Source: JBAZGH01 sp041652935 | Lineage (GTDB): Bacteria; Patescibacteriota; Patescibacteriia; Patescibacteriales; XYC2-FULL-47-12 | DNA length: 6,939 nucleotides | NCBI GenBank assembly: GCA_041652935.1 | Contig: JBAZGH010000041.1 | Location: forward strand, 1-6,939 | Reading direction: 5' to 3' | Shown here: one piece after another, positions 1-4,458 of the stretch | Numbering within the stretch: the stretch's first letter is position 1 | How the letters are laid out: each line of letters begins with the position of its first letter | Notes under the pieces: generated by a model | Database searches by the model: none | Seen by the model: only the letters and a program-made list of their open reading frames with translations | What the model was told of the DNA's origin: nothing | Program-made: the position numbers and the translations under genes

Positions 1-25
1 TAGCCCTCCAGAAATGGGAGGGCTA
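1..25 (-). terminator. Hairpin at the end of the 24-codon gene, possible terminator
   Basis: A perfect 9-bp stem (TAGCCCTCC paired with GGAGGGCTA) has a 7-nt loop. On the minus strand it starts exactly at the TAG stop of the small gene at 23-97. The GC-rich stem right after a stop codon suits an intrinsic terminator, but any U-tract would lie left of position 1, outside the window. It could also be a leader structure for a gene beyond the edge. Confidence 0.5.
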
Positions 26-97
26 TCTTGACGCAAGGTCAATATCGTAAATTTTCTTTTTTTTATTATTTTTTGTTTGGTGTTTATATTTTTTCAT
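23..97 (-). CDS. Candidate 24-aa lysine-rich small protein
   Basis: An ATG at 97-95 opens a 24-codon frame ending in TAG at 25-23. The product starts MKKYKHQTKNN, continues with a Lys run and ends IYDIDLASR: a strongly basic N-terminal half and a short C-terminal end with two Asp residues. There is no signal peptide or membrane segment, and I do not recognise a family. Support comes from the surroundings. AGGAG lies at 108-104, six bases before the ATG; a promoter-like TTGACA-17-TAGAAT lies just upstream; and a 9-bp hairpin begins at the stop. One conflict remains: the -10 box ends 12 nt before the ATG, so a transcript from this promoter would start at about 102-104 and mostly lack the AGGAG. 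Translation would then be nearly leaderless, or the AGGAG serves read-through RNA from gatB. A non-coding leader RNA is the alternative. The A-rich composition makes a chance frame possible. Confidence 0.42.
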   Translation of the reverse strand: MKKYKHQTKNNKKKKIYDIDLASR

Positions 98-109
98 ATT
101 CTGCTCCTA

Positions 110-138
110 ATTCTATTCTTTTGCGCGCAGGATGTCAA
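110..138 (-). promoter_or_regulatory. Sigma70-type promoter for the small gene
   Basis: On the minus strand a perfect -35 TTGACA (138-133) is followed after exactly 17 nt by TAGAAT (115-110), five of six matches to the -10 consensus. This is the best -35/-10 pair in the window. It lies between the gatB stop and the small gene. The expected start is near 102-104, only a few bases before the ATG at 97. Confidence 0.6.
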
Positions 139-178
139 ACAGTTATTTTTTAGCTAATTTTAAATAAAAAAATTTTAT

Positions 179-187
179 TGTGCATAA
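179..187 (-). promoter_or_regulatory. DnaA-box-like site TTATGCACA
   Basis: The minus strand reads TTATGCACA, matching the relaxed DnaA box TTATNCACA, just after the gatB stop codon. A single isolated site is weak evidence. It is listed because two more matches (4414-4422 and 6645-6653) also lie between genes and on the same strand. Confidence 0.25.
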
Positions 188-193
188 CTTGAA

Positions 194-1705
194 TTACTTT
201 ATATTTTTTAATATTATCTCTCTTGCTTTTTGTGGATTCGCCTTGCCCTTGCTTTCTTTCATAACTTGTCCGACTAAAAATTGGATGGCATTATCTTTAC
301 CGGCTTTATATTCTTCAACCGCTTTTTCGTTATTTTTTATAACGTTTTTTATGATATTTTTCAGTTCGTCGTCATCGTCCATTTGCTCCAGCCCCCGGGC
401 TTCCATAATATCGCTCGGGTCGCCGCCTTTAGCGAACATTTCCTTGAAAATAGTCTGCGCGGCAGATGAATTTATTTTATTATCAAAAATTATAGCAATA
501 AATTCGCCGAAGTTCTCAGCAGTTATTTTTAAGTCTTTAATGTTAGTTTTTGTTTCGTTTAAATATTTAAATAATTCCGTTCCTATCCAGTTGCCGGTTA
601 ATTTTGCTAATTTAGTATGGGCTGTTTCCCAGTTGCGTCCGTTAGTTTCCACCCAGGCGCGCAGCTCGGAAATTACCTGTTCAACATAATTAGCTATATT
701 TTTATCGCTGATTAAAACTTCCGCGTCATAATCGGAAAATCCATATTGGGACTTAAAGCGCTTCATTTTTTCCTGCGGCAGCTCCGGCAGGTCCGCCTCT
801 ATTTTTTTCAGCCATTTTGAATTGATTTTAATCGGGGAAACGTCCGGGTCTGGGAAATAGCGGTAATCTTTCGCTTCTTCTTTTGATCGCTGGCTGACAG
901 TTGCTTGTTTGTTCTCATCCCATCCGCGGGTTTCTTGAATTAGCCCATCTCCGTTTCTCAGCACCTCAGTTTGTCTTTTTATTTCATACTCAATCGCTTT
1001 TTCCAGCGCTTTGAATGAACCGATATTTTTAATTTCCACTTTAGGGTTTAATTTATAATCTCCGATTGGTTCAATTTTGCATTTTCCTTTGTACTTCCAT
1101 TTTTTCGGCTCCTGCAGGCTGATGTTGGCTTCGCAGCGCATTTGCCCTTTTTCAATGTCCGCCTCGGAAATTTCCAGATAGCGCAAAATTTGCCGGTACT
1201 GTTGGGAGAATTTTTTCGCCTCGGCCGCAGTTTTTATTACCGGTTCAGTAACTAATTCCATCAAAGGAGCGCTGGCGCGGTTATAATCGGCCAGCGAATA
1301 GTTTTTCCCTTTGGGATGGGTTAGTTTGCCCGCGTCTTCTTCTAAATGGATTCTAGTGATGGCTATTTTACGCTTATCAACCTCAAGATGCCCGTCATAG
1401 ACTAGCGGCAGGTCGTATTGCGATATTTGGTATGCTTTAGGCAGGTCGGGATAAAAATAGTGTTTGCGGTCAAATTTAGAGTAATTATTAACTTTACAAT
1501 TCAAAGCCAGGCCGGTTAAAACCGTCCATTCAATCGCCTGCTTATTCGCGACAGGCAAAGTTCCCGGATGACCGAGGCAGATAGGGCAGACCGTTGAGTT
1601 CGGCTCCTTATTTACATCCTCGTTAAGGTTCGCGCAGCGGCAGAACATCTTACTCTTGGTATTTAATTGGACGTGGATTTCCAGGCCGATAATGATGTCG
1701 TACAT
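194..1705 (-). CDS. gatB: Aspartyl/glutamyl-tRNA(Asn/Gln) amidotransferase subunit B
   Basis: GatB is the tRNA-binding kinase and transamidation subunit of the cytoplasmic GatCAB complex. It activates Asp or Glu mischarged on tRNA(Asn) or tRNA(Gln), and the ammonia comes from GatA. The 503-aa length is near the family norm. The start is typical (YDIIIGLEIHVQL), followed by zinc-type cysteines C22, C24, C40 and C43, the conserved block FDRKHYFYPDLPKAYQISQ (78-96), RIHLEEDAGK (118-127) and DYNRASAPLMELVTEP (140-155). MRCEANISL (189-197) and KVEIKNIGSF (222-231) follow, then RSKEEAKDYRYFPDPD (273-288). Residues after about 355 form the helical YqeY-like tail that binds tRNA. About 12 to 15 extra residues at 198-221 separate EANISL from KVEIKNI, longer than in GatB proteins I know. 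No SD precedes the ATG, which sits in the last unit of an 8-nt repeat array. gatA and gatC are not in the window. Confidence 0.97.
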   Translation of the reverse strand: MYDIIIGLEIHVQLNTKSKMFCRCANLNEDVNKEPNSTVCPICLGHPGTLPVANKQAIEWTVLTGLALNCKVNNYSKFDRKHYFYPDLPKAYQISQYDLPLVYDGHLEVDKRKIAITRIHLEEDAGKLTHPKGKNYSLADYNRASAPLMELVTEPVIKTAAEAKKFSQQYRQILRYLEISEADIEKGQMRCEANISLQEPKKWKYKGKCKIEPIGDYKLNPKVEIKNIGSFKALEKAIEYEIKRQTEVLRNGDGLIQETRGWDENKQATVSQRSKEEAKDYRYFPDPDVSPIKINSKWLKKIEADLPELPQEKMKRFKSQYGFSDYDAEVLISDKNIANYVEQVISELRAWVETNGRNWETAHTKLAKLTGNWIGTELFKYLNETKTNIKDLKITAENFGEFIAIIFDNKINSSAAQTIFKEMFAKGGDPSDIMEARGLEQMDDDDELKNIIKNVIKNNEKAVEEYKAGKDNAIQFLVGQVMKESKGKANPQKAREIILKNIK

Positions 1706-1741
1706 AGTTGACTAGTTACATAGTTAATTAGTCACTTAGTT
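1702..1741 (-). repeat. Five-unit 8-nt repeat array containing the gatB start
   Basis: Read on the minus strand from 1741, this is five consecutive 8-nt units: AACTAAGT, GACTAATT, AACTATGT, AACTAGTC, AACTATGT. The ATG inside the last unit is the gatB start codon. An array of the same unit in opposite orientation lies at 1763-1794, so the two can pair: 1713-1733 matches 1773-1793 at 18 of 21 positions as an inverted repeat. Confidence 0.8.
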
Positions 1742-1762
1742 TTTTTATATTTCATAGCCTGA

Positions 1763-1794
1763 TTAACTAGGCAACTAATTTACTAAGTAACTAA
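1763..1794 (+). repeat. Inverted partner array of 8-nt units
   Basis: On the plus strand four consecutive 8-nt units are seen: TTAACTAG, GCAACTAA, TTTACTAA, GTAACTAA. Weaker copies follow to about 1810. The shared core AACTAA is the same as in the 1702-1741 array but in opposite orientation. The region lies between the divergently transcribed gatB and HAD genes. Confidence 0.7.
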
Positions 1795-1831
1795 TAGTAG
1801 TTTAACTAATTATGGAGTAAAAAACAAGGGT

Positions 1832-1860
1832 TTGACTTTACTTTATATAATTAGTAAGAT
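1832..1860 (+). promoter_or_regulatory. Promoter for the HAD phosphatase gene
   Basis: TTGACT (1832-1837, five of six matches) and TAAGAT (1855-1860, four of six) are 17 nt apart. The predicted start near 1867 gives a leader of about 38 nt holding the strong SD at 1892-1899. A perfect TATAAT at 1846-1851 is only 8 nt from the same -35, so it is not its partner. Confidence 0.5.
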
Positions 1861-1891
1861 ATATAAAATCTTCATTGTTCATTACAAGGCG

Positions 1892-1899
1892 AGGAGGTG
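1892..1899 (+). promoter_or_regulatory. Strong ribosome binding site setting a TTG start
   Basis: AGGAGGTG is a near-complete anti-16S match. From AGGAGG to the in-frame TTG at 1905 there are 7 nt, the ideal spacing. This favours TTG 1905 over the upstream in-frame TTG at 1875, which has no SD. The ATG at 1916 is out of frame. Confidence 0.85.
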
Positions 1900-1901
1900 C
1901 T

Positions 1902-1917
1902 ATTTTGGCGCCAAAAT
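1902..1917. promoter_or_regulatory. 16-bp perfect palindrome over the HAD start codon
   Basis: ATTTTGGCGCCAAAAT is self-complementary over all 16 bases and includes the TTG start codon. It could be an operator where a dimeric regulator blocks translation or transcription, or an RNA hairpin hiding the start. It could also be a by-product of the codons for L-A-P-K. Confidence 0.35.
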
Positions 1918-2615
1918 GCAAACCATTAGTTGTTTTTGATTGTGATGACACTATCGTGGTATCGGCTGGGCAATATATACCGGCGTTAATTAAGTGGGGT
2001 CGGGAATTGGGTTTGCCTGAAGTAAGCGAAGCCGACTGGAAGAGACATTGGGGCATGCCTTATGACAAGATTCTCCAGTTGCTTTATCCCGAATTAACGA
2101 AAGACCTGTTTGATTATGTATTGGAAGAATTGGGCCGCAGGTCAAATGAAATGGTCGTTCCGACATTTCCCGGATGCCTCGAGGCGCTAAAAGCGTTAAA
2201 AGATAGATTCCATTTAGGAGTTTTGACTTCCAGGCATCAATCTCCGCGCGATACTTTAGTAAGCTGTGGCTTTCCGGAAGATTTTTTTGCTTTTGTTTTC
2301 AGTGCGGTTGACACAAGAGGCGCCCACAAACCAAATTCGCTTGCCGGCGAGCCGGTTTTTTCTTGGATGGGAAAAAAAGCAGTTTTTGAATGGGCTTATT
2401 ATGTAGGTGATGCTTTAAGCGACTTGGAATTTTGTAGGGCAATACAAGTGCCGTTTATAGCTGTAACTACGGGGCTAGTGGAGGGGGAGGAGTTTGAAAA
2501 AGTTGGACAGTCGCCAAAGTTTATATTTCCCAGCATTACTGAGGCCGCGGATTGGCTTAAAAATGGCGGAAATGGGATTGTTGAAGAATGCCAAGAATGT
2601 AGCGGCCAGCTTTAA
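1905..2615 (+). CDS. HAD-superfamily phosphatase, phosphoglycolate phosphatase-like
   Basis: A 236-aa haloacid dehalogenase-fold hydrolase expected to remove phosphate from a small cytoplasmic metabolite through an aspartyl-phosphate intermediate. All four HAD motifs are present: motif I FDCDDT with nucleophile D12 and acid/base D14; motif II as T108-S109 in GVLTSRHQ; motif III as probable K142 in HKPN; motif IV GDALSD with D169 and D173 for Mg2+. Residues about 20-90 form a helical cap of the Gph/beta-phosphoglucomutase type. The usual motif I Gly (DxDGT) is Asp here. The true substrate cannot be read from sequence. The start is TTG at 1905, chosen for the AGGAGGTG seven bases upstream. It is the only plus-strand gene, has its own promoter and the only strong SD serving a main gene, and looks less A-rich than its neighbours, so acquisition by transfer is possible (inference). 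The tail EECQECSGQL holds two cysteines. The TAA stop overlaps the stop of the convergent kinase gene. Confidence 0.88.
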   Translation: MAPKCKPLVVFDCDDTIVVSAGQYIPALIKWGRELGLPEVSEADWKRHWGMPYDKILQLLYPELTKDLFDYVLEELGRRSNEMVVPTFPGCLEALKALKDRFHLGVLTSRHQSPRDTLVSCGFPEDFFAFVFSAVDTRGAHKPNSLAGEPVFSWMGKKAVFEWAYYVGDALSDLEFCRAIQVPFIAVTTGLVEGEEFEKVGQSPKFIFPSITEAADWLKNGGNGIVEECQECSGQL

Positions 2616-3742
2616 AAAGTTGGTCTTTTTATTTGTTTAATAAGTATTTGGGCGATTTGCTGGCCCTTAAAAATATTGCAGACGTCATCGGACAAATTCA
2701 TTAGTAATATTTTTATTTCGCCATTATAGCCGGAGTTTATAATTTTCCCCATTATTCTTAAGCCGGAAGATTTAATTTCATTATTTTCATAAATAAATCC
2801 GGCGCAGCCATTGGGAATTTGCATTTTTATGCCAGTGCTAATTAAGCATTGTTCGCCCTCATAAAGCGTATAATAATCATCGGAATAAAAGACAGTTTTT
2901 CTGTTTAATTCATTTTGTTGTTTTTCCGGCAAATTTATTTTTTGGGAAAAATCAAAATTACCCTCAGTTTTATTTATTATTTTCGGCCGCTGTTCGCTTT
3001 GGCCCAAAATATCAGAAACCATCGGATTAATGGCTGTTATTTCCACTATATTATCCTCTTCTGTTTTTTTATTATCAATTTGAACCGCTTTTTCAGGATA
3101 GTAGCTTTCTATTAATATGGATAAATCATTTTTTTTATCAACGCTCGTTATTTTTTTAACTTTTTTCCAGATGGCATTATGGATTTTTTCAATCGGTTGA
3201 TTCGCATTTATTATCTGCCAGCCTTTCTCTTCGGCCAGCTTTAAATGGGTTAGCCGGACTTTATTTATCAGCTCTTCATTTTCCTCGTGGATATGGTTTT
3301 TTTCCGTTGCCTCGGTAAAGCGCTGCCCGTCAAGCAGGATGACTAAATCCTCATTTAAAAGATGCTTGTTGATATATTTCAGATATTGCTCATCAACGCC
3401 GGCGCCGATTCCCCAAGCAAGACCGGTTCCGGTATAATCCTCAGCAATTATATTTATTCCTTCATCTAGTTTTTGTTCTAGCTCTTTTTGGTACTGGGTG
3501 CGGTTGAGCGTATAGATAGTTTGCGCTTCCCGCGGGGAAAGCTTAAAAAAATTTCCGCCGCGCAGATAATTATTTAAAGTCGGTCCGGATGGAGCTAAAT
3601 CATAAATAGGATATTTTAAATATTCTGCTTTAACGCCCCTTTTGTTTAATTTTTCAACCAGCATTTTTGCCTGGGTGCTTTTACCCAGATTATTAATACC
3701 GTATATCACAATTAACTTGCCTTTATTTTTTAGTTTTTTCAT
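2612..3742 (-). CDS. tmk: Thymidylate kinase fused to a degenerate dUTPase-like domain
   Basis: The 376-aa product is much longer than an ordinary thymidylate kinase (about 200-215 aa). Residues 9-195 are a Tmk-type P-loop kinase expected to phosphorylate dTMP to dTDP. The P-loop is GINNLGKST (15-23), the substrate region is YPIYDLAPSG...LNNYLRGG (44-63), and a LID-like stretch with an R/K-rich helix covers about 138-170. The usual DRY motif reads EDY (101-103). A polar linker (about 196-283) leads to a C-terminal segment resembling trimeric dUTPase: ISTGIKMQIPNG (301-312), SGLRIMGKIINSGYNGEI (326-343) and KGQQIAQILI (359-368). The PRSGL motif is altered, the catalytic Asp of the GVID motif is Asn (GKIIN), RIAQ is QIAQ and the Gly-rich C-terminal motif is missing. 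Catalysis is therefore unlikely, while nucleotide binding remains possible. ATG 3742 fits where Tmk proteins begin. An in-frame TTG at 3826 would add 28 residues encoded by spacer repeats. Last gene of the dTTP cluster. Confidence 0.85.
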   Translation of the reverse strand: MKKLKNKGKLIVIYGINNLGKSTQAKMLVEKLNKRGVKAEYLKYPIYDLAPSGPTLNNYLRGGNFFKLSPREAQTIYTLNRTQYQKELEQKLDEGINIIAEDYTGTGLAWGIGAGVDEQYLKYINKHLLNEDLVILLDGQRFTEATEKNHIHEENEELINKVRLTHLKLAEEKGWQIINANQPIEKIHNAIWKKVKKITSVDKKNDLSILIESYYPEKAVQIDNKKTEEDNIVEITAINPMVSDILGQSEQRPKIINKTEGNFDFSQKINLPEKQQNELNRKTVFYSDDYYTLYEGEQCLISTGIKMQIPNGCAGFIYENNEIKSSGLRIMGKIINSGYNGEIKILLMNLSDDVCNIFKGQQIAQILIKQIKRPTF

Positions 3743-3789
3743 GGAGTTTTTAATTATAAAAAGGTATGCTAATTTGCTATACCCTCCTA

Positions 3790-3866
3790 TTAATAATTGA
3801 ACAATAATTTTACGATAATTTAACAATAATTATTGTTAAATTTCTGTTTAATTATAGTTTAATTAT
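3790..3866. repeat. 11-nt period repeats between two kinase genes
   Basis: Four tandem 11-nt units with core ATAATT run from 3790 to 3833, for example acaataatttt (3801-3811), acgataattta (3812-3822) and acaataattat (3823-3833). A second pair with the same period, tttaattat at 3847-3855 and 3858-3866, runs into the 3' end of the upstream kinase gene and encodes its last residues (IIKL) and stop. A period of 11 is close to one helical turn, so the units face the same side of the DNA. Confidence 0.7.
3817..3842. repeat. 26-bp perfect palindrome
   Basis: The half-site AATTTAACAATAA (3817-3829) is followed directly by its exact reverse complement (3830-3842), giving 13 matched pairs without a gap. 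It lies 9 bases past the stop of the upstream kinase gene and about 75 bases before the ATG of the tmk fusion. With no G/C clamp or U-tract it is not an ordinary terminator. A dimer-protein operator or an AT-rich cruciform/RNA hairpin is possible. Confidence 0.75.
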
Positions 3867-4409
3867 TTCGTTTATGATTTTGTCTATTTGCCTGTATAAA
3901 TCATCTATAGTGCCGTTGTTATCTATTCTATAGTTTGCTATTTGAGCTACTTTAGGAATTTGCTGCTCTGCCTCTGCTTGTTCATCTACTTTAAATTGCT
4001 CTAAAGTTTTATTTTTGTCATCTTCATTTTCTTCGCGGCTCACTATCCTCTTGTGTCTTTTATCCAAATCAGCTGTAACATATATTAAATGAAATTCAGG
4101 CAATTTTTTTAGATATTCAATATCAGTTAGGCGGCGAACTCCATTTATGACAATAATTTTATTATCATCATTTTTTACATCCCCAGCGATTACTTTAGAT
4201 AATAAATTTTGATTAAAATTTTCACGCAAGATTTGTGATAATTTTTGCAAATTTTCCCGGCTGATGTCTAAATATAGTCTATTTAGAATATCACGCAAAG
4301 AAGCTGAAAATTTATGAGTAGTGGCTTGATAGTTTTTTTGCAAATAATCAACTAAAGTATCTTTTCCACTAGCTATTTCACCAACAAGACCGATAATTAT
4401 TTTATTCAT
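3852..4409 (-). CDS. P-loop nucleotide kinase, CoaE/dNMP-kinase-like
   Basis: A 185-aa small P-loop kinase. The Walker A motif GEIASGKDT (10-18) sits at the very N-terminus. VINGVRRLTDIEYLKKL (87-103) resembles the conserved 'DG(I/V)R...E' strand-turn of dephospho-CoA kinase-like and phage-type deoxynucleoside monophosphate kinases. IYVTADLDKRHKRI (109-122) leads into an R/K/E-rich lid (about 117-150), and NYRIDNNGTIDDL (159-171) matches the typical end of CoaE-type folds. It should transfer the ATP gamma-phosphate to a nucleotide or to dephospho-CoA. Its place between thyX and tmk, 28 bases after the thyX stop, favours a deoxynucleotide substrate such as dCMP or dUMP (inference), but CoaE or an AAA-type kinase of unknown role cannot be excluded. 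No SD is visible before the ATG; a DnaA-box-like sequence lies there instead. Its last codons fall in an 11-nt repeat. Confidence 0.75.
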   Translation of the reverse strand: MNKIIIGLVGEIASGKDTLVDYLQKNYQATTHKFSASLRDILNRLYLDISRENLQKLSQILRENFNQNLLSKVIAGDVKNDDNKIIVINGVRRLTDIEYLKKLPEFHLIYVTADLDKRHKRIVSREENEDDKNKTLEQFKVDEQAEAEQQIPKVAQIANYRIDNNGTIDDLYRQIDKIINEIIKL

Positions 4410-4413
4410 AATT

Positions 4414-4422
4414 TGTGAATAA
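4414..4422 (-). promoter_or_regulatory. DnaA-box-like site TTATTCACA
   Basis: The minus strand reads TTATTCACA, fitting TTATNCACA, 4 bases before the ATG of the small kinase where an SD would be expected. It is one of three intergenic, same-strand matches. On its own it is only suggestive. Confidence 0.25.
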
Positions 4423-4423
4423 T

Positions 4424-4458
4424 TTATTTGGAATTTGTTATTTGTTATTTGGAATTTG
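4424..4458 (-). repeat. 21-nt period direct repeat covering the thyX 3' end
   Basis: The 14-mer CAAATTCCAAATAA (minus strand) occurs exactly twice, at 4458-4445 and 4437-4424, separated by one extra CAAATAA (4444-4438). The array encodes the last residues of ThyX (QIPNNK) and contains its TAA stop at 4440-4438, so the C-terminus was apparently shaped by repeat growth. Similar CAAAT-type units form the next spacer at 5758-5820. Confidence 0.85.

Noticed and set aside
28..42. TTGAC-GCAAG-GTCAA small hairpin
   Set aside because: Only five base pairs, inside the 24-codon frame and with competing CTTG/CAAG pairing. Too weak to call.
163..179. A/T-only inverted repeat (AATAAAA/TTTTATT) after gatB as a terminator
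   Set aside because: Seven A/U pairs with a 3-nt loop would be unstable, and there is no GC clamp. I see no convincing gatB terminator.
180..689. Open frame of 169 codons on the plus strand opposite gatB
   Set aside because: It lies fully antisense to the conserved C-terminal part of GatB. The product is hydrophobic and Ser/Phe-rich as expected from reversed Lys/Glu/Asn codons, and it has no SD or recognisable motif.
1838..2056. Minus-strand frame of 72 codons opposite the HAD gene start
   Set aside because: It is antisense to HAD motif I and the cap region, has no family resemblance and is explained as a shadow of the real gene.
3753..3758. Perfect TATAAT 10 bases before the tmk ATG, suggesting a leaderless transcript
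   Set aside because: The -35 position at 16-18 nt spacing reads poorly (for example TATAGC). A lone TATAAT is expected by chance in this AT-rich DNA.
3783..3788. AGGAGG on the minus strand upstream of tmk
   Set aside because: No in-frame ATG, GTG or TTG lies at suitable spacing; the ATG at 3742 is about 40 bases away. It may be chance, although a role in an unusual start cannot be fully excluded.
3743..3826. 28-residue N-terminal extension of the tmk fusion from TTG 3826
   Set aside because: The codons run through the 11-nt repeats, the TTG lies inside the 26-bp palindrome, and Tmk proteins start close to the P-loop as with ATG 3742.
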